Shown here piece by piece: positions 25,959 to 34,529 of a DNA stretch of 34,784 nucleotides; the first letter of the stretch is position 1; each line of letters begins with the position of its first letter. Under the pieces are notes generated by a model. The model saw nothing but the letters and a program-made list of their open reading frames with translations, made no database searches and was not told where the DNA came from. Position numbers and translations under genes: made by a program. Source of the DNA: Prevotella sp. UBA1104 (GTDB taxonomy: Bacteria > Bacteroidota > Bacteroidia > Bacteroidales > Bacteroidaceae); contig DCBP01000004.1 in NCBI GenBank assembly GCA_002314055.1, positions 10,810 to 45,593 on the forward strand, read 5' to 3'.

Positions 25959-25987
25959 AATATCTAAATATCAAGATGTTGGCTAAA

Positions 25988-26983
25988 TTAAGCTTTTGCG
26001 ATATGGCAGCTCGATGTGAAGAGATATTGTTTATCTGCACCTTTTAGGTTGTATGAACATTTTTCAAAATACCTTTCTTCTATAACAGAATCCAATTGGC
26101 TTCTGTATATCAATCCTTCCTTATACTCTTTTGGTATAGTTTCATATCCGTATTTCGCTCCAAGAACAGCACATGCCACAGCAGCATTCGTATCAGCATC
26201 ACCACCAGCTCTAACAACAGCAAGCAATCCTTCTGTAAATGATTTTGCATGCCAGTAAGCCCATAATGCAGCAGACAAACATCTTAATGTATAGCCTACA
26301 GAATCTTCATCTTGCAATTCAAGTGTCCTTATATCTGGCGACAAAGACAAATCGACAAACTCAACAATACGCTCATCATATTTCATTGCAATACCTACCA
26401 TTTCATGATAAGACAACCCCACATTCTTGTATATCAAGCTGTATATTAGTCGGGAAATTATAACACATGACCCTACACAACGAGGATCATAATGGGTCAG
26501 ACGGCATATATTTGCAGCACATTCTTCTACTGCTTTTGGAAAAGTACCAACAACCGAAGTTCGCATCAAGCCTCCATTGGCAGCTCCTTTGCGATGTCCC
26601 ATTTCCCAAATCTTCTTAGATACCTCAAAAGGTTTCTCTACATAATCAGCAAGAATCAATACTTTATAAGTTGTTTCACCAATGCCCATTGGCTCACCCA
26701 TATCCCAATCTTTGAAATTCTGAGCAATAGACGTAAGGTTAACACCTTTATCTTTAACGACAGCATTGGCAATACATAGCATCATATCCGTATCATCTGT
26801 CCAATCACCAATTTTCCATCTTTTACGATGACGGTCTTGAAAAATATCACTATAGTGAGTAATACCATTTGGATATTTCCATGCCATATCTTCGTCGGTC
26901 ATACCTTCTGTGCCAAGTCCGAGTGCATCTCCTATGGCTTGACCATATATAGTACCTTTGAGTTTGTCTATTAGTGTTTCCAT
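25988..26983 (-). CDS. ADP-ribosylglycohydrolase (DraG/ARH family)
   Basis: A 331-aa protein of the ADP-ribosyl-glycohydrolase fold. Dinuclear metal motifs are in place: GDALGLG at 18-24, W61-T62-D63-D64-T65-D66, GAANGGLMRT in the middle, and AGGDADTN at 259-266. Family members remove ADP-ribose from proteins, nucleic acids or small molecules. The ATG at 26983 is preferred over the TTG four codons earlier. It starts 12 bp after the XRE regulator stop and is the last gene of the UpxY-headed set. No ADP-ribosyltransferase partner is visible, so a toxin-antitoxin role of the DarTG kind is not supported. Reversal of a phage or host modification remains possible. Confidence 0.9.
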   Translation of the reverse strand: METLIDKLKGTIYGQAIGDALGLGTEGMTDEDMAWKYPNGITHYSDIFQDRHRKRWKIGDWTDDTDMMLCIANAVVKDKGVNLTSIAQNFKDWDMGEPMGIGETTYKVLILADYVEKPFEVSKKIWEMGHRKGAANGGLMRTSVVGTFPKAVEECAANICRLTHYDPRCVGSCVIISRLIYSLIYKNVGLSYHEMVGIAMKYDERIVEFVDLSLSPDIRTLELQDEDSVGYTLRCLSAALWAYWHAKSFTEGLLAVVRAGGDADTNAAVACAVLGAKYGYETIPKEYKEGLIYRSQLDSVIEERYFEKCSYNLKGADKQYLFTSSCHIAKA

Positions 26984-26995
26984 CTTTGATTGCAA

Positions 26996-27292
26996 TTATA
27001 ACGTTTTATGTTTTGCAAGTTCTTCCTTTGCTATTTCTATAGCATTAAAGCTATATTTTTCTTCACCCTCCAAGGCATCCAATATTTTATCTGCAAGCCA
27101 AAGTGTGAGTAGTTCTTTCTCGTCAACATGAAAGTATTCAGCCAGTTGAGGCACTTGGCTTCTCTTGGCTCGTCTATCTCCACGTTCTATCTTACTGAAC
27201 ATAGGAGTGTCTATTTCCAAGTATGCAGCCACTTGCCGTTGCAGTATTCCTTGTTCGTCTCTAAGAGACTTTATTTTGTTTCCTAATAACAT
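26996..27292 (-). CDS. XRE-family helix-turn-helix regulator
   Basis: A 98-aa regulator with a Cro/C1-type helix-turn-helix over residues 4-58 (IKSLRDEQGILQRQVAAYL, then FSKIERGDRRAKRSQV) and a C-terminal helical segment beginning ELLTLWLADKIL. Very similar small proteins accompany restriction-modification and other defence genes in Bacteroidetes; this is recalled family knowledge. It sits 42 bp after the frameshifted ATPase and 12 bp before the glycohydrolase, so it probably forms a pair with the latter. Confidence 0.88.
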   Translation of the reverse strand: MLLGNKIKSLRDEQGILQRQVAAYLEIDTPMFSKIERGDRRAKRSQVPQLAEYFHVDEKELLTLWLADKILDALEGEEKYSFNAIEIAKEELAKHKTL

Positions 27293-27334
27293 TATTAATT
27301 CAATTTTGAGTTTAACAAAAAATATTAGAAAGAA

Positions 27335-28892
27335 TTATTCTACTACTTTCCACTCGCCTCCATTACGTGAGCCTCCGATGCGAATCAACCGTCCTCTTTG
27401 TTTTAATTTCTTGATATGGTAAGCAACCCCATCTTCTGTTAAGCCGCATACAGATGCAATCTCTTTTGCTGTGACCTTAGGATTATTGTTGATTATTTTT
27501 AGAATAGTTTCCGTAGTATCGGTAGGAGTTTTCGTAGTGGCAGAGAGAGTATTCGTAGTAGTTTCCGTAGTATCGGCAAGAGTTTCCGTAGTCATTTCCG
27601 TAATATCGGCAGGAGTTTCCGTAGTACTCTTAGTATTTCTATATAGTTTTAGTATAGTTTCTATTCTATCAGGATTACTCTTTTCTTCAACTGTGGGCAA
27701 ACTCCAGCCATTATCCTTCCATCCTTTCGCAATAACATCAGCGCCAGTGCCGCCTTTTTCACCAATACCCAAAAATACAAACATCTTTTGGATAATAGGA
27801 TTTCGGCATACACTATGTCCTCCTTCATAGTATTCTTCCATGCTTATAAGCATTGTACCAGGGTTGGACAATACAATATGATCGAAGTATCTGTCTATAC
27901 AATATTGCCTCTCACTGTATAGGCTGCATGAATAAGACTGTTGGCAAAAGCTTCTCGCAAAGCAACATGAGCTGTGGTGGTATTATTTCTCATCTGGTTA
28001 TTGTCAAGACTGAATGGTACAGGCAAAGCGTGCTGTAATAAAGGTAAGACACGAGTGAAGAACTGGTAAAGGTTGGCTTCCCATGTTCCGTCAGGGTATA
28101 TACGATTGGTCCAACGTATCTGAGGGTCATCACTCAATTGCTCACGAAAGTCTGGGAAAAACTCTTGGCAGCACTCTGGGTCGGTAATGCTGTTTGTCTT
28201 GCCAAACATCAACATTCCAGCAACGGTAAACCCTTCTGTAGATGTTACCCTGTCTTTTCGATAGGACCTATGATTTCCAAAAACTGTTTATCATTAAGCT
28301 CAGTCCACGGATGGTTTTCATGCTTAATATCGTATGCACGACGATATTGATGCAGAGTAGGTATGTCAATGTCATCAATAGAATAGCCTCTTAAAATTCG
28401 GGAGTCTGCTGACGCTCTCATGTTATTGGCATCCGAGTACATTTGCTTTATTTCATCATCACTACAGAGATAGTCACCCTCATCCCTGCGCTTATAAGTA
28501 TGCCCAAATGGGGTAAGTGTAAGGTGAATGGGGCGCAAGTCATATGGTGCACGAGGTATTCTAAAGGCTAGTAGACATTGCCCTCCGTCTGTTTTTATTT
28601 CATCTATGTCGCTTTCTACTAACAGAGGAATATTTACGCACGACTTATTGTGTGCATCATCCCAAAACTGCTTTCTGTATTTGGCAACAAGTTCTTCCGA
28701 AAGACCGTCTGGTGTGAACTTATGATTTTTCTCCTTCACTCCCAACACAATCGTTCCACCATTTGTATTGGCTAATGCTGAGAAAGAACGCCAAAATTCA
28801 GCTTTCGGAAAGCCACCGGCAGCTGATTTGTATTCTACTTCCGAGTTCTCCTTCAATTGGAGTTTTAAACGTATTTGATCTGCTATGTTCAT
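27335..28892 (-). pseudogene. AlbA_2/Schlafen-type ATPase with two frameshifts
   Basis: Three fragments in different frames read as one protein. 28892-28245 encodes the AlbA_2 domain (NSEVEYKSAAGG, ALANTNGGTIVLGVKE). 28215-27895 encodes the start of the GHKL-like ATPase (TAHVALREAFANSLIHAAY). 27871-27335 encodes the rest (GTGADVIAKGWKDNGW), a Thr-rich repeat and a winged helix. Reading across the breaks restores family-like joins: YRKDRVTSTEGFTVAG just after the first break, near 28262-28268, and GNIV/IDRYFDHIVLSNPG at 27893-27899. Each break needs one extra base. With both restored the gene has exactly 520 codons. It is either a recent pseudogene or carries sequencing errors. Intact homologues are putative transcriptional regulators or helicase-like proteins. 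It sits 12 bp after the WG-repeat gene. Confidence 0.88.
27506..27622 (-). repeat. 33-bp tandem repeat encoding a Thr-rich linker
   Basis: About three and a half 11-residue units (TETPADITEMT, TETLADTTETT, TNTLSATTKTP, then TDTTET) separate the ATPase part from the C-terminal winged helix. The unit length keeps the reading frame. Confidence 0.85.
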
Positions 28893-28904
28893 ATCGCTTT
28901 GATT

Positions 28905-29558
28905 TCAATTGTTGCTCTTTTTATTTTCTGCTGCTGTGATATTTTTTATTCTCCTATGATTGAGAACAGTATTTTTTAAAGCAAGCAATGCTGCTTCCGA
29001 ATCTCTGTAAACGGCTTCTTGTATGACAATAGCTTCAAGGGCATGTTTCCGTTGTCTTTTTATTCGAAAAACACCCCACATACCGTTTTTCTTACCTAAA
29101 TAAAACCTACTGTTATTTCGTTGCAAATCAGTTGGTTCTATTTGTTCGTAACCTGTTGATATTTCCACAAACTTGTCATTATATACCTTAAGCAAACCAT
29201 TTTTCCATACATTTATAATCCGAAGTTTTTCGTCAAATCTTATTTTGTCAACGGATATATAATATGCAGCACCATTTATAAAGGTAAAATAACTCCATTT
29301 GTCTTTAATTTTATAGTGAAAAATATCGATACCTTTGATATACTGTATTCGGTTGGCTTGAGGATAAAAAAGAATTTTCCCATCGCTGTCAAGAATTCCT
29401 GCCATTTTATCTTTGATGACAATGAACTTTCCGTTTATTAATGGTTTTATATGGTCATAAACGCACTCAACAACCTCTATTCCAAAGTTATTTGCTAAAC
29501 CGAAAAGGCTATCTCTTTCAATTATATGTAGAATCGGTTTCATAATATTATAGTTCAT
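28905..29558 (-). CDS. WG-repeat-like protein
   Basis: A 217-aa protein without signal peptide. It has several degenerate WG-type beta units: FGLANNFGIEVVECVYDHIK, MAGILDSDGKILFYP and KKNGMWGVFRIKRQ. WG-repeat proteins form small beta-propeller-like or solenoid structures; functions are mostly unknown, and some occur near defence or surface systems. The last 45 residues are basic and helical. A second ATG five codons in could be the start. It is 56 bp downstream of the TerB-like gene and 12 bp upstream of the AlbA_2 gene. AT content is clearly higher than in the glycosidase genes. Confidence 0.65.
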   Translation of the reverse strand: MNYNIMKPILHIIERDSLFGLANNFGIEVVECVYDHIKPLINGKFIVIKDKMAGILDSDGKILFYPQANRIQYIKGIDIFHYKIKDKWSYFTFINGAAYYISVDKIRFDEKLRIINVWKNGLLKVYNDKFVEISTGYEQIEPTDLQRNNSRFYLGKKNGMWGVFRIKRQRKHALEAIVIQEAVYRDSEAALLALKNTVLNHRRIKNITAAENKKSNN

Positions 29559-29614
29559 AATAAATCTTTTTAGTTCTTGCTAAAAGAGTTTATACTTAAT
29601 TTAAATTTTGATTA

Positions 29615-29923
29615 TCATGCAAACAAAATTTGACTTATTATATCTTTTTCTTTTGGATGTATAAAACCATCAGCTTTAGCCATTCCTACTAATAGAGACA
29701 GTGTTTGTTTTTTCTTTTCATTTGTCATACTACGAACAATACTATTTGCCTGGATGTCATCAATGCTCGAAATGTATTCCAAATCGCTTACAGTTATAGC
29801 AAAGTCATTATATGTTTGATTCATAAATTCTTCCTCTTTAGGATCGATTATACCATCAGCTTTCATAATGCATGATAATATTTTAATGATTGCATATTGC
29901 TCAATTTTAGTAAAATTATTCAT
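29615..29923 (-). CDS. TerB-like small protein
   Basis: A 102-aa helical protein with two copies of the TerB-type acidic motif: MKADGIIDPKEEEF near residues 20-33 and MAKADGFIHPKEKDII near 81-96. Such domains are found in tellurite-resistance and stress or defence gene clusters and are thought to bind metal or act as scaffolds. Its ATG overlaps the helicase stop in an ATGA junction, so the two proteins are made together and may act as a pair. Confidence 0.75.
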   Translation of the reverse strand: MNNFTKIEQYAIIKILSCIMKADGIIDPKEEEFMNQTYNDFAITVSDLEYISSIDDIQANSIVRSMTNEKKKQTLSLLVGMAKADGFIHPKEKDIISQILFA

Positions 29924-31728
29924 AGCGACTGATTATAGAAAAAATTGTGATAAAATGTGTTGCCTATATTGATCATATACAGATTTTCCCTTGCACGAGT
30001 AATCGCTGTATATATAGCTTGAGGCGACATGGGGTCAAAATTGGTTTCTTTTGATATGAAATCATTTTCTAAAATAACGATAACAGAAAGGGACTCCCAA
30101 CCTTTGAAACTCTGTATGGTAGATATTTTCAAGCAACGTTTATCCGTTGTAAACAAACGTTTTCTTGTTCGTTCTAAAGCCTCAAAATCTCTATGAAATT
30201 TCCAATCAGTAGGTTTGTCATCTGTAATCTTATGATTTTTTTTCAATTTTTCGAACATCTCTGTTGAAATAAATGTCGTTTCAGTTTGCTCATTAGTTCG
30301 TTGACGATAACAAGCATCTATAAGACGTAAAAGTTTGGTTGCCGATGCAAGAACAACAAAATCTTTCGCTTCATTATTGTCATTGGAAATAATGTTAATG
30401 ATGTGGTCAACTAAGGTGTCAAGTGAGCAATTAGACCTTATGTCGATATAATTAAACACTTGAAAATTAAGAGTATTTTCAAAATTATTATCTACTGAGA
30501 TTTTGTCGGTGGGGTGATCCGGCATAAATCGAGTTTGAAATGTTGTAGCAAGGTTCGCCAAACGTGGATTGGTAAACCTACGACTTGTAGTTAATTGGCG
30601 ATTCCATAGACCTCCAATAACACCTAAACGAATATCACCTTTTGCATCTAAAGGACGGTGATAGACATTCTGTTTCGGGTCTCCAAAAACAACAAATTCC
30701 CCATTTGGTTCAAGGAGAAAATATTGCATGACAATACGAATCCATTCTGTAGTATAATCTTGCACTTCATCAATAAATATGGCAGCGTATTTCTTGTGAT
30801 TTCTTGCATCCGTAAAGAAATTGGAATCCTCGTATGAGTTAAAATCTACATGTAAATGGCATTCTGCTGCACGTATCCTAAAAAATTGATGATAAGGATA
30901 TATATCTATCTTTTCCCATGAAAAATCTTCACGAATTTCAGAAAGCCTAAACTTCAGATAATTTGCTAATGTAATATTGTAGGTTAAGATAAGAACATTC
31001 CCCCCTGTTCGTTTCATCGCATTTATTGCTCTAAATGCAAGTACTTGTGTCTTTCCTGAACCTGCAACTCCACTTATCTTCTGTTGCGTACTATTGCTTT
31101 CAGACAATTTTCTTTGTGGTCCTATAGGTTGCATACCTACACGCCCTTCTTGATATGAATGCCAAGAAGGGGATATTATCTTTGCCAATTTGTGTTTGAC
31201 AACATCGTCAAAAACATTATTATTAGTAAGAAAACTTATAGAACTGTAGAGGCTTAATGAAACATTTCTGTCTTCAATAAATTCTTTACCATAAATGTAT
31301 GTGTAATTAATATAGTTTACTTTAGTTTCAAAGAATGATTTTACCTCTTCTATCGAGTTTTCGGAGAAAACAACCATTTTTTTTATAATACTGAAGTTTT
31401 TGACATTTTCTATTGTGCTAACTAAAAGTTCTTCGATGCCATCCTTGATACTTGTTTGGCAAAGACTAATGAGTTCTATTGGATTCTGGTACTTATGATC
31501 TTTTGCCAATATTTCTTTTTTATTATTATCCTTCTTATAATTAGAATGCTTGTCTTGGGCTGAGGCATCATTATTTTCTTCAACAAATCTACAATGTTCC
31601 AAGTCTTCCTCAAACATATTAATGAGAAATATGCCTTTGTTGGGGCGCATTATGATAAAATCTACAGAAATTTCGTTGATGACAGCATCAATGTACATTA
31701 TGTCATCAACGGATAGTATGTTCTCCAA
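29920..31728 (-). CDS. SF1 (UvrD/Rep-like) helicase with NERD-like N-terminus
   Basis: A 602-aa protein. Walker A is GVAGSGKT (220-227) and motif II is FIDEVQD (318-324). Motif III-like VVFGDPKQNVY, the STIQSFKGWES motif and AIYTAITRARENLYM complete an SF1A helicase. The N-terminal region to about 150 resembles a NERD nuclease-like fold (VDFIIMRPNKGIFLINMFEEDL, then KKMVVFSEN), but the usual E-x-K is not obvious, so nuclease activity is doubtful. No ATG lies at the expected 5' end: the frame opens with a TTG at 31728, and the first in-frame ATG is at 31698. The stop overlaps the TerB-like gene; the methyltransferase stop is 3 bp upstream. A role on nucleic acids in a defence-type operon is inference. 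Confidence 0.85.
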   Translation of the reverse strand: MENILSVDDIMYIDAVINEISVDFIIMRPNKGIFLINMFEEDLEHCRFVEENNDASAQDKHSNYKKDNNKKEILAKDHKYQNPIELISLCQTSIKDGIEELLVSTIENVKNFSIIKKMVVFSENSIEEVKSFFETKVNYINYTYIYGKEFIEDRNVSLSLYSSISFLTNNNVFDDVVKHKLAKIISPSWHSYQEGRVGMQPIGPQRKLSESNSTQQKISGVAGSGKTQVLAFRAINAMKRTGGNVLILTYNITLANYLKFRLSEIREDFSWEKIDIYPYHQFFRIRAAECHLHVDFNSYEDSNFFTDARNHKKYAAIFIDEVQDYTTEWIRIVMQYFLLEPNGEFVVFGDPKQNVYHRPLDAKGDIRLGVIGGLWNRQLTTSRRFTNPRLANLATTFQTRFMPDHPTDKISVDNNFENTLNFQVFNYIDIRSNCSLDTLVDHIINIISNDNNEAKDFVVLASATKLLRLIDACYRQRTNEQTETTFISTEMFEKLKKNHKITDDKPTDWKFHRDFEALERTRKRLFTTDKRCLKISTIQSFKGWESLSVIVILENDFISKETNFDPMSPQAIYTAITRARENLYMINIGNTFYHNFFYNQSL

Positions 31729-31731
31729 TCT

Positions 31732-32622
31732 TCATGCGACTCTTGCCTTTTGTGGAGAAAGAACTTTATTTTGGATTTGTAGTCTAAGGTCATATTCGTT
31801 GTAAACCTCTTCATGTTTTTCTTGTATCAAAGCCAAACGACTTAAATCTATAGGTGTTCCATTATAACTAAAACATCTTGTCATGCAAGTAAACAAATGC
31901 CCCGTTCGCTTGGTTCTTCCATAACACACACTATCTATTTGGCTAAAATATTCTTGATTAACAAATACGGAGCAAAATTTTTCTATTCTATATGCTGCGC
32001 TATTTTTAGGACCAATACACAAAACAAAATGTTTACCATGTGAAGAAGCTACCATCCGAGCAACTGCTCCTAAATCTATCGTTGATACATCTAATATGTT
32101 GGAAAATACGTGAACAATTAAATTGTATCTATATCCAATAGGGGATAATGTATATTCATCGTCAATTCCTTTTGAGGGAAGAAACTTGTTCTTTGCATCT
32201 ATTTCAATGGAATTGCGTGTCAATTGTTTTATATTTGAAATTGCACGTTGGAGAGCTCTTTTAGAAGGTTCTATCAAAGTGACTTTTCGTAGCCAGCGGA
32301 GCAAATTGCGTTGCTTTAAAATATCAATTATTGTAGCAGAAGCTATTCCTTGTCCACATCCCCAATCTACAATTTCTATATTCCCTTGGAGTTGTTGAAA
32401 TGGAAAATTCTGCATAGCTGCACGACATTTTGTTACATGCATATCCCCATATGCGGACATATAGCAATTGAGGGCTTCGTCGGACGACAGTAAATCGACG
32501 CCATGATTAAGTTCGGGATGAAGCCAAGGCTTAGCCTTGTGTTGTTGAGGTATTGCTTCGTGGCAAATGCTTATTATATCATCGATACTTTGGCATTTTT
32601 GTATTTGCTCAGAATATGTCAT
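31732..32622 (-). CDS. SAM-dependent methyltransferase-like protein
   Basis: A 296-aa cytoplasmic protein. A Rossmann-type methyltransferase core shows motif I IEIVDWGCGQGIAS (83-96), the acidic end of strand 2 (TLIEPS, E118) and a later hydrophobic strand (YNLIVHVFSNILDV). It lacks a DNA-methylase NPPY or a cytosine-methylase PC motif, so the target is probably RNA, protein or a small molecule. ATG 32622 is chosen because it follows the DUF1848 stop by 2 bp; an upstream extension would overlap that gene. The end joins the helicase gene through a single in-frame TGA. Confidence 0.75.
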   Translation of the reverse strand: MTYSEQIQKCQSIDDIISICHEAIPQQHKAKPWLHPELNHGVDLLSSDEALNCYMSAYGDMHVTKCRAAMQNFPFQQLQGNIEIVDWGCGQGIASATIIDILKQRNLLRWLRKVTLIEPSKRALQRAISNIKQLTRNSIEIDAKNKFLPSKGIDDEYTLSPIGYRYNLIVHVFSNILDVSTIDLGAVARMVASSHGKHFVLCIGPKNSAAYRIEKFCSVFVNQEYFSQIDSVCYGRTKRTGHLFTCMTRCFSYNGTPIDLSRLALIQEKHEEVYNEYDLRLQIQNKVLSPQKARVA

Positions 32623-32624
32623 AA

Positions 32625-33689
32625 CTATTTCCCTGTTATAGTTTCGGAATAAGGATTGTTTTGGTGGCACCGCCAATTATTGAGAGCCAATTGCTTGGAC
32701 GTATTAGCATAGCAATACTCACAAAGATGTGGGCATGTATTGTATTCGCCAACATCTTTTGCAGCCATGCATCCACAAAATTCACGTTGTCCAGAATCTT
32801 TCTTGTGTACACTAATAAAGTATTTGTTATTTGGAAGCAGAATTGCTCTTTGTGGAATCTGTGCATCATCAAACAGAGAAGGTGTTGGAATATTTTCTAT
32901 TTTAACCTTCATAAAACGCATTAGTTCAGAATCCTTCCAAGCAATTCGTGTTATAAGGTCACTATCAATACAGCGATTGTGTTCTATTCCGTACTTACTG
33001 ATATCAATTTTTTCTCCACAAGTTGCAAGCGAATAATTCCAATTTCTGTCTTTATTCATGACAGATAATTTTTCTGCAAATTCTTCCATCTGTTCAATAG
33101 TCCATTCCTGGTAGTGTATTCCATTTTTCTCTAAATTGGATTTTACTTTTTTGTAAAGAGCTATGTCTGCATAGCTGAATACCAATTTCTCTGTGTAGCC
33201 TTTTAGTTGGTCGCCAATATTTTTTACTTTGCATAACAAATCGTCAATAGAAATGTTGTCAGTAAGAATCATCGGGTCAAATCTCCATACGACAGAACCT
33301 ATTCCTAATTTATCTACTAAAAGTTTAAATGTTTCAATACGCTTTTCCAAAGATGGAACTTTCTCCAAGTTTTCAGCTTCGTAATCATTAAGCGTAAATT
33401 GAACATAGCACTTGATGCTTCGTTCTTCAAGTATATGTAGATAGTCTAAAAGAGGCCTTGGGTTCTTAGACCAAAAAACAATAAAACGAGCCTTGTCGTA
33501 GGAGATGTATGACTTTACACCATTAAATGGGTTTGTCCATGCAGAGAAACCTATTTCAAGGCGTTTGAAAAACCAATCTGCATAAAAAGCAGGAATATCT
33601 GTACTTCTACTTGCTGACACTATGATTGGAGCTTGTGCTTTGACAAGCCTTCCGTCTATGTTAATTTCCGTATGCTTCCAAGTTGCCAT
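32625..33689 (-). CDS. DUF1848 protein with C-terminal cysteine cluster
   Basis: A 354-aa protein of a conserved family of unknown biochemical role. N-terminal signature VSASRSTDIPAFYADWFF, then WTNPFN, and ARFIVFWSKNPRPLLDYL. The C-terminus holds C305-x-C307, C319, C323 and C326 (CGCMAAKDVG, TCPHLCEYCYAN), a likely Fe-S or metal site that recalls radical-SAM-type chemistry. The ATG at 33689 is chosen because it is 4 bp after the UpxY stop and starts just before the conserved part; the longer in-frame extension lies inside the UpxY gene. It is followed by the methyltransferase after 2 bp, which suggests a joint modification reaction. Confidence 0.85.
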   Translation of the reverse strand: MATWKHTEINIDGRLVKAQAPIIVSASRSTDIPAFYADWFFKRLEIGFSAWTNPFNGVKSYISYDKARFIVFWSKNPRPLLDYLHILEERSIKCYVQFTLNDYEAENLEKVPSLEKRIETFKLLVDKLGIGSVVWRFDPMILTDNISIDDLLCKVKNIGDQLKGYTEKLVFSYADIALYKKVKSNLEKNGIHYQEWTIEQMEEFAEKLSVMNKDRNWNYSLATCGEKIDISKYGIEHNRCIDSDLITRIAWKDSELMRFMKVKIENIPTPSLFDDAQIPQRAILLPNNKYFISVHKKDSGQREFCGCMAAKDVGEYNTCPHLCEYCYANTSKQLALNNWRCHQNNPYSETITGK

Positions 33690-33693
33690 ATTT

Positions 33694-34437
33694 TCAATTA
33701 ACTTTTTTATATAAATCCATCGCCTCCTTTGGTATGTACGCCGTTGCCACCAAGCACCCATCAAAGAGTTCCACCAGAACTCTCTGCTGTCCTGCAATCC
33801 TTGTCACTCTACCATGTATATCCTTAAACTCACCCTCTATAATTACGACTTCATCCCCTAACTTATATTTGATGTTCTCCGAAGTAACAGGGATGATATG
33901 AGGATTATGTATCGAGGTTAAGCGGATGAAATTATCCATAGCAATTTCTGAAATGACAAGTGGAGGATTCTTGGTTGGCGCTTTTTCACAATGTGAAGTG
34001 TGGTCGTAATAGTAACTCAACAAAGCTCTATTTTCAAGAACTTTGATATTCTTATCTTGCAAAAGTGAGTCAACTTGTTCTGCTGAGGCATGAACAAATA
34101 TAAAGGAGGGGATGAGAGGCTCTGTTATGATTCGTCTCTTTCCTTGCTTCCTTACCTCTTTATATCGCAAAGGAACATAACATTCCAATCCTTTAGTCTC
34201 AATAAATGCTTTTGCCTTGACAACACGTCCATATGTAACTCTCAGTACAAACCATTGACTGTTTTCGGAAGGCACATTCTCTACCGACACCCCACCTTCG
34301 TTCGTAGAGATGGAGGGCGTGCAAGAGGTAAGTCTTACACTTGGACACGATGAACCTGTGTCGGTAGGTTGCCCATTATACAATGAAGCGTCAGCCGTTG
34401 GAGGCTGTGTGGTATTATCTTCCAATGTTATATTCAA
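33694..34437 (-). CDS. UpxY-family (NusG-like) transcription antiterminator
   Basis: A 247-aa NusG paralogue. The NGN domain (QWFVLRVTYGRVVKAKAFIE, 61-135) is followed by a linker and a KOW domain (KLGDEVVIIEGEFKDIHGRV, 192-226). Residues 1-60 form a Ser/Thr/Pro-rich extension. Family members bind elongating RNA polymerase early in an operon and let it pass terminators, classically in capsule loci. Here it heads about 8.4 kb of same-strand accessory genes, which fits operon-specific antitermination. No ATG is available before residue 168, so translation must start at TTG (34437 or 34425) or a later GTG. It is 4 bp from the DUF1848 gene. Confidence 0.9.
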   Translation of the reverse strand: MNITLEDNTTQPPTADASLYNGQPTDTGSSCPSVRLTSCTPSISTNEGGVSVENVPSENSQWFVLRVTYGRVVKAKAFIETKGLECYVPLRYKEVRKQGKRRIITEPLIPSFIFVHASAEQVDSLLQDKNIKVLENRALLSYYYDHTSHCEKAPTKNPPLVISEIAMDNFIRLTSIHNPHIIPVTSENIKYKLGDEVVIIEGEFKDIHGRVTRIAGQQRVLVELFDGCLVATAYIPKEAMDLYKKVN

Positions 34438-34493
34438 AGGTTAGATGAAAAACCGATAGACTTTTCTTTGTAAGAATTGTCAAATATTGACTA

Positions 34494-34526
34494 CAAAGAT
34501 AAAAAAAAGTTGTTGAGATTAACGAA
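34494..34526 (-). promoter_or_regulatory. Promoter of the UpxY-headed operon
   Basis: On the minus strand TATCTTTG (34494-34501) fits the -7 box, with TTCG (34523-34526) 21 bp upstream as a fair -33 match. Transcription would start near 34488, about 50 nt before the TTG start. Confidence 0.6.
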
Positions 34527-34529
34527 TTA

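Noticed and set aside
25988..27292. DarTG-like toxin-antitoxin pair
   Set aside because: The regulator is a plain XRE protein and no DNA ADP-ribosyltransferase is visible; the glycohydrolase is DraG-type, not a DarG macrodomain.
33694..34437. Start of a capsule locus
   Set aside because: UpxY is typical of capsule loci, but no glycosyltransferase, flippase or sugar-nucleotide gene follows.
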